64,000 nt of DNA, taken from the NCBI RefSeq assembly GCF_004798865.1, contig NW_025335761.1:21790426-21854425 (forward strand), in the 5' to 3' direction. The number at the start of each line of letters is the position of its first letter. Position 1 is the stretch's first letter. Below the pieces are notes generated by a model. That model searched no databases. It saw only the letters and a program-made list of their open reading frames with translations, and was not told where the DNA came from. Shown here piece after piece: positions 12,205 through 22,815 of the stretch. Source of the stretch: Varanus komodoensis. Taxonomy: Eukaryota > Chordata > Lepidosauria > Squamata > Varanidae. Made by a program: the position numbers and the translations under genes.

Positions 12205-12253
12205 GCAAGGACCTGGAAGAAGAAAAGATCATGAAAAGGGCCTACAAACTTCT
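12205..12253 (+). CDS. CCDC9B: Candidate CCDC9B exon preceding the conserved block
   Basis: One leading base plus 16 codons, QGPGRRKDHEKGLQTS, stand between an acacag acceptor and a perfect GTGAGT donor. The exon ends in phase 0, exactly what the well-supported exon at 12428 needs, across a 174-bp intron. Human CCDC9B, as I recall it, has a basic, glycine-rich stretch (RNQGIEGSPGGRV) in the equivalent place. The acceptor has a poor pyrimidine tract, which lowers confidence. Confidence 0.5.
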
Positions 12254-12427
12254 GTGAGTGAGGGTATACAGTACAATAAACACCTCACACAGAGAAGCCA
12301 TAAGAGACTTCTTAGCCTTGCAGTACGATGAAAATTAAGAATGTTGCAGTAGTGCGATTTAAAACCTGAACTCTAGTCATTCAGAGGGTGCTGCCGCATT
12401 AATTAGTTACCCTTTTGTTTCAATCAG

Positions 12428-12615
12428 GAAAGAGGGAAATCCCCCCTGATGAAGAGCCCAGGAGACAAAGGTTGCAACCTGATGGGGAGAGAGCGGTCAG
12501 AATACATGCGATGGAAGAAAGAACGGGATCAGATCGATCTTGAGCGTCTGGCGCGCCACAAGAATGCAAGAGGAGAATGGCGACGGGCTTGGGATATAGA
12601 AAAATCGGAATACAT
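12428..12615 (+). CDS. CCDC9B: CCDC9B exon carrying the conserved CCDC9-family block
   Basis: The 188-bp exon follows a ttttgtttcaatcag acceptor and ends at a GTAGGT donor, starting in phase 0 and leaving two bases. It encodes GRERSEYMRWKKERDQID, then RLARH and GEWRRAWDIEK. This is the most conserved segment of the CCDC9/CCDC9B family: CCDC9 has GRERSEYLRWKQEREKID, and human CCDC9B has YAQWKQEREQIDLARLARH followed by DWRRPWDLDK. The second half fits CCDC9B better than CCDC9 (IDLxRLARH). The sequence is highly charged and predicted helical. CCDC9 has been linked to the exon junction complex; CCDC9B itself is poorly characterised, so no specific function is claimed. Confidence 0.95.
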
Positions 12616-13483
12616 GTAGGTTGTCTCCACATCTGGGCCAACACACTTGGCTTCAGCTGCCTGGACAGAGAGGTCACGGGTAGAAATAACATCCCAGTGG
12701 GAGCTAGGGAGTGGGTGGGAAGCAATATACCAAATGATGCTCTTGAGGCTCTGTGTTCTATGAAGCCTGTGATTGTTAGAGAAAGATGATAGTATATCAC
12801 TGTCTCTGCCTTAATAGATGGCTCTGATCCAGTGACCCAGAGTGGATCCCTTGGAATGCTTGGTGTATGAGAGAGGAAGGAGGAGGCATTTTAAGTTGTT
12901 TAGAAAAGAGACTCTTATATAAGAAAACTTCATTACTTATTTTCATTCCAGCAAGAGAGTCAGATTTATGACACACCACCCATTGCTAGTGAATGTGCTT
13001 CAGGCATTATTTTGACAGGTCTCAGTTATGCTGCATTAGGTGCAATTAGAAACAACCTGATTTCAGGACCAACAAAGTGAATAACTGCCACTGCACCTCT
13101 GCTAGTTCTGTTGCACTAGTGGAATGCACTGCTAACTCAGTGGGAACCGGAGTCCAGAAATGAGCAGTAATTCTCCTTTACCCAAATGATACTCACCTGC
13201 CCCACTCCTTTCTGCTTTGATTTGGGAACTGCTTCCTCCCTGTTCCATAGAGGACCTTTTCACTAGCACGGAGGCAGTGCAGAATACTGTCCAGTGCCTA
13301 TAGTGAACTTTTGATTCATTGCTGCTTGATACTGCAAAGGCCATTGCCATAAATAGCTTTTGAAAAGTCAGATTTATGGAGGATCAGCCTTTGAGCTGAA
13401 TATGGTTATAAATGATTGTGAAATGGAGCCTCCCTATTCAAGCAGTTTGTCCCCCTCTGAAAGACAGGGACTAGAATCACTTG

Positions 13484-13574
13484 TTCCCAAATTTGGGACC
13501 TCAGATATTGGTAGACTACAAACAACACCCCTGACCCTTAACCATGTTGTCTGGGGATGGTGGAAGTTGTAGTT
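13484..13574. repeat. Palindromic MITE-like repeat copy
   Basis: The order tcagatattggtagactaca, acacccctgacccttaacca, tgttgtctggggatggtgga and agttgtagtt follows the family's two arms and centre. It lies in the intron between the exons at 12428 and 14048. Confidence 0.62.
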
Positions 13575-13845
13575 AGCATCAAGAGACCAAAGGAGTCTGA
13601 ACTAGATTGAACTCAGTGTGATGTGGTAGGTCTTTTCTTGCATTCTTACAGCATGATTACCTGGCAACCTGTTCCCTGCTAAGCTATGTTGGGTTGAAGC
13701 TTTTCACAGGAGGAGAAACACAGGGAGAGCAGAAAGAGGGTCTTTGAAGCAGGATTCATTGCTTACAATATATGGATGCGTCCAGGTTTTGTAGGCCAAT
13801 CCATTACTTGTCATACAGAGAGCAGGTCAGATGCACAAATGGCAG

Positions 13846-13847
<2 letters not shown>

Positions 13848-13927
<80 letters not shown>

Positions 13928-13974
13928 TGTGAGGGAGGGAGGGAGGGAGGGAGGGAGGGAGGGAGGGAGGGAGA
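13848..13974. repeat. Compound microsatellite (CT)n(GT)n(GGGA)n
   Basis: Three blocks adjoin: about 23 CT units (13849-13894), 16 GT units (13895-13926) and about 11 GGGA units (13931-13974). The array ends about 73 bp upstream of the acceptor of the CCDC9B exon at 14048, in the sense orientation. The long frames across it are low-complexity artefacts. Confidence 0.98.
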
Positions 13975-14047
13975 GGTCAACATTAACAGATTTCTCTGCA
14001 CATTTTTTCAGTGGCTTCATACCTGGAATTGTCTATTTTATTTGCAG

Positions 14048-14103
14048 GTTTGAGGATATTAAGGATGGGGAACCAGCCTTGGATTGTCCCCACAGTAAGA
14101 AAG
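14048..14103 (+). CDS. CCDC9B: CCDC9B internal exon with two usable donors
   Basis: The acceptor reads attgtctattttatttgcag. With the two bases left from the 12428 exon, the frame continues MFEDIKDGEPALDCPHSKK, in the place where CCDC9 has GMFKDGP. The exon can end at 14103 (AAAG|GTCAGA) or 9 nt earlier at 14094 (CACA|GTAAGA). Both keep phase for the next exon. The upstream site has the better GTAAGA intron start, the downstream site the better exon end. The call is firm; the exact 3' edge is not. Confidence 0.87.
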
Positions 14104-16399
14104 GTCAGAAAAGAGATTGCATACTTTACTGTCCCCAAATATGCATGCTAGTTGTGAAAAAGTGCAACTTTTGGATACTTTCTTTGCTTCTTTAGCTGTC
14201 CAACCTATGCCATCGTTGCTTTGAGTCTTCAGGATACTTCTCACATTGCTTTTTGTTCGTAAAGTCACATCTGAAGAGGCATGAGAAGCCTTATTGTTCC
14301 CATACCATTCTTGCATGTTTTCAGACTGAGGTATGACTTGAAAAGGGTGTCTGTGTCTATGCAAACTAAGATGGGAGACAACCATATAATTGGCACGCAC
14401 ACCCCCAAGAGCAGTTGCTAAACCAGACCTGCTTCCACAGGGCTCTACAGAAAAGCCTTATGTGCAAAAGCAACTTTAATCTCACAATTAAGCAGCATGT
14501 TCAGTATTCTGGAATGGGCAGGGAGGGCAGAATCATGGACAACACTCCTTGTTGTGACTCTTTCACTGAGGAGGCTCCTTTCTGTGTGGATTATTTATTT
14601 CTATTTAGTTTTGGAATAAGGAACAGTTCCAAGCAGAGTTAAAGTGCAAATAAAATAATAATTTGTGTTCTGTACCATGAAAAAAAGGTTAACTTATTTA
14701 GCTCTTATTCTCTAGAACTCCATCCCCAAACTCTGCAAATAAAAGTGGCACTGCAGTGGCACAGGCAAGCATCAAATCTGCAGCCTTCATAGCATAGTCT
14801 GGGGCAAAGTTTCAAGGAAAGTGAAACCTTGAGGCCAGCTGCTTTGCTTACTGCTATTATACCAGCTGCTTTTGTGTTTCATTTTGGGCTTTTCCACATG
14901 AGTGTTGTATTCCAGCACTACCCTGCTGTGTTGTCTCCCGGATCATGCCGAGAGCTCTAACTACATGCTTTCCTACATAATGCCTTGTGCCTCTTTACAC
15001 CCATTGACTTGTGGGTGAAACTTCCCAGATGCATTGCCATGGAAGTACAGCATTGCTTTACCCTGGCAGGAAGATCACGGGCTCTGATGCCCCTCTCGCC
15101 TGAAGAACCCTGGGGCTGTGGCTGACTGAGGATGGTTGCGGGTGCGCTGCAGTGCACCTTTGCAAGTGCAGCCAAGCATCCTGTTATTGCACAACACATG
15201 CACAAACAAGGAGGCCTGCGCAAGTTCCCCTTATTATCCATGTAAAAGAAGACATGCACTAGATACCCTGGAAAAGCGTAACAGCTTTCCTTACTGCTTT
15301 CCCTGCTCTTTCCTGTGTGGGTAGATGGGTGAGTGTTATGTAAAATCACTATGGCAGTATTTCAATATTGTGCCATTTCTCAGCTGCAAGTTCCTGTTCA
15401 GACGCACCTTTATGGTTTGGGTGGGGCAGAGTATTTGGATTGTACCATTTGTTACTCCTAACATTCTCACCTTCCCAAAGCAAGCAAGTGCAGCCATCTC
15501 CGTGTGGTTTGCATTGCCGCTCCGGAAGCTCTGGCTATAGGGCAGCATTCAAAGGCAATAAATAAATAAAAATAATAAACAGCCCTGTTAGTACGATTTG
15601 TTCCAATATACTTGTGAATAAGACCATTGTGATTTACCTGTTACTAGGGCCACTGAAAATACCATTCTGATTACTTCAGAGTAGATATATGGTTCATCTA
15701 GTTGTTCCTTGAGTAAGAGGATGAAGGAGGCATTCAGGAAGCTTTGGAAAGACACGGGGGGAGAAGCCATGGGAGGAGCAGGGAGGTGGAAAAGCAATGG
15801 CAGGATCTCTGAGTTACCAGGCCCCTTGAATGCCATTGCATCCTTCCTTCCTCTGGTCTCCCTCCCTGCTTCTCCCCCATCTCCAGTGTCTGGCACATCA
15901 GGAATTCCCTGTTGCTGCCTAGTCCCTCGCCCCCAGTTCAGTGCTGCAGTGGAATCATCCATGCAGAAAGAAACAGGCTGCAGAAGAAAGGGAAGGAGCA
16001 AGGACAGCCTGTTGTGAGCATGTGCGGCAGCAGTGTCAGAATGGCCCAAGGCAGGAACTGCCAGGCAAGGCCACATAAAGCAATGCTCCCACTGCCTTCT
16101 CAGTGCCAACATCACAACCATGCCCCCTGCATCGCCTCACCCAAGCGACAGTGAAACATTAACAATAGTACATTGGAATTTGGTGGTAGGTTCAAAGCAA
16201 TAGCAAAAATTATACTGTATTTTCCACATTCAGAGAAAATATGGGTGAAGCAGCTAAAAGGTGTGGGAAGACTATCATAAGAAAGTCCCACAAACTTCCA
16301 GGTGTGAAGGATCACAAGCGCACAATAAGTGCTTCATACAGAAAAGCCCCCAGTCCTAGGGTAACTTTTTTCATGTCAGATGACCGAATCAGCCAAGCA

Positions 16400-16504
16400 T
16401 TTCCTAACCTTGTGCCTTCTCATTGTGTTGAACTATAAAGCTCATGGTTGGGGTAGATGGGAGTTATAGTCTAACAAATCTGAAGGGAGCCAGGTTGCAG
16501 AAGG
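16400..16504. repeat. Palindromic MITE-like repeat copy
   Basis: Reads ttcctaaccttgtgccttct, then ggttggggtagatgggagtt, atagtctaacaaatctgaag and ggagccaggttgcag, the two arms of the family around a short loop. Intronic in CCDC9B. Confidence 0.72.
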
Positions 16505-16634
16505 TCAATGAATACACTTTGTGTGATTAAATTAGGTATTCCGTGCTATGCTGCATTTCTGGAGTTGTGGGGTGGGTTGCGGTAGAATTTTCTGATTTAT
16601 GATCTTATTTTTTTTCATGCTTTGTTCTTCCAAG

Positions 16635-16688
16635 GGGCAAGGAATCCCCGCAAATCCCAGCATCGATCATTGCCTTCTGAAGGCAAAG
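16635..16688 (+). CDS. CCDC9B: CCDC9B internal exon, 54 bp, basic
   Basis: Acceptor ttgttcttccaag and a perfect AAAG|GTGAGT donor flank 54 bp, read as (G)ARNPRKSQHRSLPSEGK in the phase set by the previous exon. Human CCDC9B has a comparable basic, proline-containing segment with a SHQK motif (GSRRGPRSHQK), as I recall it. The length is a multiple of three, so the exon could be skipped without breaking the frame. The segment looks disordered. Confidence 0.85.
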
Positions 16689-17096
16689 GTGAGTAGAACC
16701 CAGGAAAAGGCTTGCTTTTTGTAAATGCAGAAGCTGATTTTCTTTTCACTCCACCTGAAGCCACAGACTAATATCTATGGTGGGAGCAGGCATATGGCAT
16801 ACAGGTAATTCCTGTGGCGCCTTGCTGATGCCTCTCAGCATCTGGCAGCTGGGCTGACTCCTTCACTTTGCTTAATGGTAGCGCCAGTCCTGGACCTGGT
16901 GAAAGATGACATTTTCCCACCTTCCTCAATGCAATTGCCTTGTCACTGCTTACTGCATTTCCCTATGATGAAAGGAATCTCCCAGTTCTAAGCTGTATTA
17001 CCCTGCTTCTGCTGAAGCATATAAGGGAAAGCTCTTCTTCCATGGCCTGAATTTAGACTGCCTAGCCTCTAGTTCTGTGTGTGGAATGTTTTTCAG

Positions 17097-17202
17097 GTGG
17101 AGGACAACATAGAAGGAGCACCGGTGAGTCTGCCTCCAGGACTTTGCCAGTCATGAGCAGTAAAGCCCGAGGGAAAGACAGACTGACAGGCAGAGCCAGA
17201 AG
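17097..17202 (+). CDS. CCDC9B: CCDC9B internal exon with SKARGKDRLTGRARR motif
   Basis: The 106-bp exon lies between a tggaatgtttttcag acceptor and an AAG|GTAGGG donor. It continues the frame as GGGQHRRST and ends in SSKARGKDRLTGRARR. Human CCDC9B carries GSKARGKERLTGRARRWD, a near-identical string that does not occur in CCDC9 as I recall it, so this exon decides the paralogue. A GTGAGT at 17124 looks like a donor, but the next acceptor would leave an intron under 30 bp and the frame reads straight through, so I kept one exon. Confidence 0.95.
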
Positions 17203-17429
17203 GTAGGGTAGCAGCTGTAAAAGGGACATTGGTGCCTCTAGGTTGTTTCTCTGTCACATTTTGAGTAATAATTTGGAATTTCAGGCCAGAAGTAGCTAGC
17301 CTTCTTTCTGTATCAGATTATTTTTACAATCATACCTTATTGACTTCTAATAATTGCGATTATCAATACAGGGAATAAATGACCAGAAAGCATGCAATTT
17401 ACACATCAGTTTTTACAAATGTTTATGAA

Positions 17430-17960
17430 AATTGTGTGATTAGTTATTTACTTATTTAGCTAATACATTTCCACCACTATTTTCAGAGCACATTGCTCTC
17501 ACAAGGAAGCTGAAATGTTTTAAAAGAAATGTTTTAAAATACGTAAAACAGAAAAACACTGGGAGAATATGCAATGCAAGTTAAAGTCTAAAACCACCAG
17601 CAGCTAAAATTTCCAGCACAATGCTTCAACCCAATGCAGTCTGGAATAACAATGTTTTTAAGGATCTCTTGGCAACCAGTAATGCTAGGGCCATCTGTAT
17701 GCTGGTCACAGAGTTCTAGTGAGGTGGGGCCACCACTTAATTGGTGCTGGCCACAGTGTCTCTTAGTGTTTGTGGCTCCCAGAGCAAGGCCTCTAATGCT
17801 GGTCTTAGAACTCTGGCAAGTTCATATGGGAACAAGCAGTCCTTAACCTAGTCCCAAATAGTTTGGGGCTTCAAAAATCAAAAGCAGCACCTTAAATTTT
17901 GTATGTCAATAAATAGGTAGTCAATCTGAGCAGTACATAATGGGCGCTTTTGAGCCTTAT
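17430..17960 (-). mobile_element. Old L2-like LINE 3' portion
   Basis: The order of recognisable blocks matches the antisense of the 2095-3080 copy. A tatttacttatttagctaat tail comes first, then a core with cacattgctctcacaagg, an A-rich stretch with aaaatacgtaaaacag, and an ...agcaaggcctctaatgctgg..ttcatatgggaacaagcagtcctt block. It ends with tttggggcttcaaaaatcaa and cagcaccttaaattttg, equivalent to that copy's 'tttagggctttataggtcataaccaacaccttgaattg'. Strongly diverged; lies in the 6.1-kb intron 17203-23321. Confidence 0.7.
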
Positions 17961-19493
17961 ATATTTTATTGCATTTGGCCTAGTGCATATATTTTTCTAC
18001 ACCCATGTTGGGACTAGGGATGTAGAACACTTCAATGCATTTGATAAAGTGGTCTCCAGTAACTGAAAGTTCATGCCAGGCCAGCCTGCACAATGCCACA
18101 AGATTCTTCTTTGCTTTTAAAATAACCCAATAAGCAATACTGTACATGCTTGCCTACTAATATGCAAAGGTCCATCACAAGTCCACCTATAATATGCAAT
18201 CAGGCACAAAAAAATGAGTTCAGTGTATGCTTAGCAACAAGCTAAGTGGTGTGGTTGGTGTGGTTCCTTGGTGTGGTTGAACTCAAAGGGCGCTAGAAAT
18301 AGGGATTGTGGGCCATGTTAGAAAGGTAATTAACAAGAGAACACACGGAAAGGGATGGTACTGTGACTTTTCATGTCTGTACTTTTTTGTGCTTTGTTGT
18401 GATGAAATGTATTTGTGCAGCCTAAAGTTTAAGGTAATGAAGGCTATTATGTTAGCTTATAACTAGCTTGAGGTATCTCCAGAATTCAATCAAAAGGGTC
18501 ATTGCATTCTGACTTGTCTCTTTCAAATCTGATCAGGACAATTTCATTTATACTATTTATGATGAAAAAGTATAACTTAACATTTGATCATAACAGCCTA
18601 TGTTGTAACCACAGACAATTAAATTAATGTAGCCTGACTTTATAGTTCTCATTCTTTCTTCATTACATTAGTTTCTAATCTACTCCAGAACCAAAGTTTC
18701 CAATAGGACATGTGTATGACTGAGGAATGTTTTGAACAGACTCCAGAGCTCTTATTTGGTGAAAGAATCAAAGTGATTTCCATACTTTCCATTCTGTTCT
18801 GCATGGGCTACTCAGAAACCAAGCTGGAACATAAGAACACAGCAGGAAGGGATATATTTTCCCCTCCCCGTTGCAAGTGGCAGTAGACTGGGCCTCAGGG
18901 AGCGCTCTGCCAGGCTGCAGCTGAGTTGACTTCACATCCTACTTCAAAAGACAGCCCTAGAGGACTGCATGTCAGCAGTGGATGGGCCCTGCCTGCTTTG
19001 GGCTGTAGCCTCACCCACTGTTGGCATGTGGATGTTGCCATGCTTGTCTTGGAACCAATCAGCCCATGAGCCAACAAGGCATCCTACCCCTTCTTTAAAA
19101 TAGCCTTCAATCCTATGCCCACTTACCTTGGGAATACATCTAATTAACGTTGATGGGCTTACTTGTGAGTAAACATACATTGGTTTCTGCTGTAGCTTTT
19201 AGAGTAATTGAAAAGGGTACTCTTAAAACACAGGGTACCGCTCCTGAAATTATAGAGTGGGGGTTTGATACTCCTCCACAGAACTCATGCAACTTTCATA
19301 TTCACTGCCACCATCTCCAGTACTTGACTTGTTTTACTGGTTGCTGGTTTAAAAACGTTTGCTGTCTGTTCACAAACTGAACTGACAGTGGTCAAGGAGC
19401 TATTACTTAAAAAGCTACCAATTATCATCTTTGTGTTTTTGGGGAGGGTGAGGAGTAACTAATTATTTCAATAATAGATTATATCACTCTGGG
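17961..19493. other. CCDC9B intron, mostly unassigned
   Basis: Mostly unassigned. A diverged unit at 19107-19190 (ttcaatcctatgcccactta .. gatgggcttacttgtgagta) matches the widespread squamate 'aatcctatgc..tta..gtaagtcccattgaa..gggcttact' MITE-like family. Confidence 0.42.
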
Positions 19494-19830
19494 GAAAACA
19501 CATACATTCCCTGAGGCAGAAGTTCTAGGAAGTTAAATGCAACAAACAAATTATTATTCACACAACGTATAGTGCAACTAAGGAATTCACTGGCATTGGA
19601 AGTGGTGATGGGTTCAAATTTGGATTCCTTTAAAAGGGAACTAGACAAATTCATGGAGGAGGAAGCTATCATGTCTGTATACAAATGCTGAGTAGGCAAA
19701 CTTGTACCCATCCTGCTTGAGAAATCTTATGTACAGCTGGTTTTCCACTGTGTGAACAGGGTGCTGAACTGGATGGGCTTTTGGTTTGATCCAGCCTGGC
19801 TTTTCTTAAGGTCTCATGTTCTTATTCAGA
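19494..19830 (+). mobile_element. CR1 LINE 3' end
   Basis: The coding remnant (gggttcaaatttggattcct, gggaactagacaaattcatgg) is followed by the CR1 terminal block ccactgtgtgaacagggtgc, tgaactggatgggctttt, gtttgatccagcctggctt and a tctcatgttcttat end. A second CR1 copy of the same type as 3911, inserted in the sense direction of the CCDC9B intron. Confidence 0.9.
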
Positions 19831-20017
19831 CCATACTCAGTGATGCAGCTAAGCCCTGACCTCTGGGCTAAAGTTCAGGGCTCTAGGTCCTGGGTAATCG
19901 TATGACTACCCAGAGAGTGAGAGGTGAAGAGGGAAGTAGAAGCAATGTCCACAACTGCTTCCTGAAGATAATGCTGGGCTAGAAGTACAAGTGGTTTTAT
20001 TCAGTAAAAAGCAGTTT

Positions 20018-20068
20018 CATGGAGCTTATTCAGACATGGAGCTTATTCAGACATGGAGCTTATTCAGA
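20018..20068. repeat. Triplicated 17-bp tandem repeat
   Basis: The unit catggagcttattcaga occurs three times head to tail without mismatch (20018-20034, 20035-20051, 20052-20068). The perfect identity indicates a recent tandem duplication. Intronic. Confidence 0.97.
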
Positions 20069-21677
20069 GCCTTTGATTTAAACCAAATATATGCCTCAAC
20101 ATCTCCATGTCACTATTTTTTATCATTTTTTGAGCTACAAAGCCATAGAATCATACAGATGTAATTCAATGCTTTGCAAAATCCAATTAAAGTTTGGTTT
20201 AAAACATCAGAAATGCTTTTTAAAGTCCCATTGGCATGACTTTTAATCTTAGAATTGTCCACATATGGACAATAACACAACTGCAAAGCATTACAGTATC
20301 ATTATGGCCACAGTGAAGGTATTTGTCTAAAATTATGACAAGCTGTTGTTATGGATAGGAAGTAGAACTTGTTTCTGGAGAGAGGTGTTGTTATTGGATT
20401 TTCTGGCTATCAAATGTAGTTAGGTTACCATATAAGTACGTATACATATAAGAAACCAGACTCATTTTTGTGTCATTCCTTTTCTGTGAGTTTTCAAATG
20501 AGTTTATTCTAGTTAGACTCATTGTGACTGGAACTTTTAGCTTGGCTGCATCACAGAATTGCTTCTTGCAGATATTAGTATTGTTTCTTCTGGTAAGTAG
20601 GCCCTGCTGTATCATTTGCATTTCTCAGAGCATATAAGCTCTTTATGAAAGCAGTAAAAATGCTGTACCTGCATTTTAAGACTCCATTGTTTTAAATTTC
20701 CTGCACCCCCCTCATTTTTATTTTAAAAAACCCTCAACATTTGTGTAGCAAACCACTGTGGTCCAGCAGACTCTCCAATTGTTCTGTCTTACAGTGGTCT
20801 CCCAGCAGCAGGTTTTTGCAGGAATGCCAGCTCACCGCCACCACAACTCCCCCATCTTACTTGGTCTTGTCCTGCTACCACCTACTGGCTCCCCTGCCAT
20901 CTCTCTCTCCTACTCACTGCCACAATAGTGCTCTTCTAAATGTTGGAAACTAAGTTATATGGCACAACTTGGTACTGTCCAGACATCTTGGACTATGTCT
21001 TTCATTATCTTCAGCAAATATTCCCAGTAGCCTGTTGGCTGGGATTGATAGGCGCTCTCATCCCAAAAATTTGGGCAGAGCCTAAGGAAAGCTGTTGTAG
21101 GGTGTGTTGTACTGGCAAAGGTCACCAGGATAGACCACTTGGACTATCATCCTAGGAGGGCTAGAGAGGGATTGCCTCTGGCAAAAGTGCTTTCAGATGG
21201 GCAGGGTTCCCATTAACCTTCTAGACTGGTATGAACAGCAGTTGCTTGGTGGGGTGCGGACCACTCTCCACACCTGTCATCAGCTACTACACCTGGATTG
21301 TGCTGGCCAGACTTCCCTGCCTGTGCCAGTCTAGTCATCTGGCTGGGAAACTGCCAGCAGCCTGTTAGGAGGGAGTGTTGCGGCTTGCGGGGAGACCCCT
21401 GGATTGTTGGGGACAGGGTGGGAGTGAGCAAAGGGGCAGGAGGCAGAGAGGGAAGGACAAGCTCCCTGGGATGCCCACCCAGGAACCTGCACACTGCCGG
21501 TTGATTCCATGAACAGGTCAGTTTCCCTAGAAGGAGACTGGGGCTTCCCTCTGTAGCGTGAGGGCAGCATGCTCACCAGGTGCTGCTCCAGCACAGAACA
21601 ACAACAAGGCAAGAGTGCTGTGTGCAGCTGCCTTCACTGCTGCTGGAGGTGCTCTCTGTCTTCCCTACTAGCACATG

Positions 21678-21926
21678 CTCTCTGGTGCCCAGTTGCTCTG
21701 CTGCCACAATGCCCACCTTGGCTCACCACCTTGCTGCAATGCCCACCTTGCCAGGCACCTTGCCCGTCTCAGAAGGTTCCGCACTGCTTTGCCCATCCCA
21801 AGAGATGGGCATTGTGGTGAGGTGACTCGTGGGACAGGCATCATGCCAAGACAGCAAGGTGAGGCAGGCCTCACAGCAAGGTGGTGAGGTGGGCATCATG
21901 GCAGTAGGGCAGCTGGGCATCAGGTG
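21678..21926. repeat. Large imperfect inverted repeat in CCDC9B intron
   Basis: The left arm (from about 21678) contains ggtgcccagttgctctgctg, acaatgcccaccttggctca and ccaccttgctg. The right arm (to about 21926) has the reverse complement: cagcaaggtggtgaggtggg, catcatggcagtagggcagc and tgggcatc. The arms are each over 100 bp with mismatches and small gaps, and nearly meet around gcccatcccaagagatgggc at about 21791-21810. A related 'gcccacctt' word also recurs within each arm. Being inside the transcribed 6.1-kb intron, it should form a long RNA hairpin. No transposon family was recognised. Confidence 0.75.
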
Positions 21927-22253
21927 TGCACCAGCAGGGAAAACAGTGTGGAGACAGGCAATCAGCAATTGCCAGGCAGAACAGGGCAGCAGAAAAGGGT
22001 GGCTGGAGACGCCACCGGTGCTGTGGCTGCTTTTGCTACCAAACTCACTGGTGTAAATGGGGAAATCTCGGAAAAACACTGGAACTGAATTCTCAGATAA
22101 TGACAAACAGTGATGAAGTACAGAAATCTTAGAACAGACAGTTGGTTCTCTGTGAGGATTCACAGAAACCAAGCAAGTCACACTTCCTCATGCTTGCTGA
22201 ATTCAACATAATGACCAGCTATCTCCAGCATGGTTTGTTGTTACGTGTGAACA

Positions 22254-22480
22254 GAGCCAGTGTGGTGTAGTGGTGAAGAGTGTGGGAACGGGGCTCGGGT
22301 GATCTAGGGTCTCACTGGCTGACTTTAGGGCAGTCACAAACTCTCAGCCCAACCTACCTCACAGGATTGTTGTGCAGAGGATAAGATTGAGAGAAGGGGG
22401 GGAATTATGTATGCTGCCTCCAGTTCCTTGACAGAAAAAAGCAGGATATAAATATAATAAATAAAATAATAAAATAAAAG
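22254..22480 (+). mobile_element. tRNA-derived SINE, squamate ACA/Squam type
   Basis: The head gagccagtgtggtgtagtgg is intact, followed by a degenerate B box region (gggctcgggtgatctagggt). The family core comes next (gctgactttagggcagtcac, ctctcagcccaacctacctc, acaggattgttgtgcagagg), then a taaatataataaataaaat tail. Clearly the best-preserved SINE of this type here. It is in the CCDC9B intron, sense orientation. Confidence 0.92.
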
Positions 22481-22731
22481 CTGTGATGATGAATTCTGGC
22501 AGATTTAAGCAATTTTATAAGAGCTTGTATAAAAGCTAACATGGCTTACAACGGTGCTCCTTAAAAGGGAGACATGCAGATATAAACAGCTGCAGGAGAC
22601 ATCCCTGGCCACATCAATTTTTCTTTTGAATATCTCTTGGACACACAGAAACAGCTGAGAATCCCCAACCTCAAACCTCTTTTTCCAGTACCACAGGCAA
22701 TATGGATTGTTGGTAGATCTGTGCTTTAAAC

Positions 22732-22815
22732 CACGATCCTATGCATATTTAGACAGAATACAGGATAATGGGTGGTATAGGACATTTTTTCTGTCTAAAC
22801 ATAAATAGGATTGTG
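22732..22815. repeat. 84-bp palindromic MITE-like unit
   Basis: The left arm cacgatcctatgcatattta plus gacagaa is matched by the right arm ttctgtctaaacataaatag plus gattgtg: 27-bp inverted repeats with four mismatches around a 30-bp loop. A relative is at 48307-48412. No coding capacity. Probably a short DNA transposon of the 'aatcctatgc' group. Confidence 0.75.

Noticed and set aside
13772-14195. Ser/Leu and Val/Cys repeat ORFs
   Set aside because: Translations of the compound microsatellite.
15588-16121. 177-codon frame on the - strand
   Set aside because: Lies in a CCDC9B intron, has no recognisable domain, and is overlapped by frames on the other strand.
17124-17150. Possible 27-bp intron inside the CCDC9B exon at 17097
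   Set aside because: Far below the minimum vertebrate intron length, and the frame reads through without a stop into the conserved motif.
21213-22181. Several ORFs of 70-152 codons on both strands
   Set aside because: They come from the GC-rich inverted repeat and its flanks; no homology pattern recognised.
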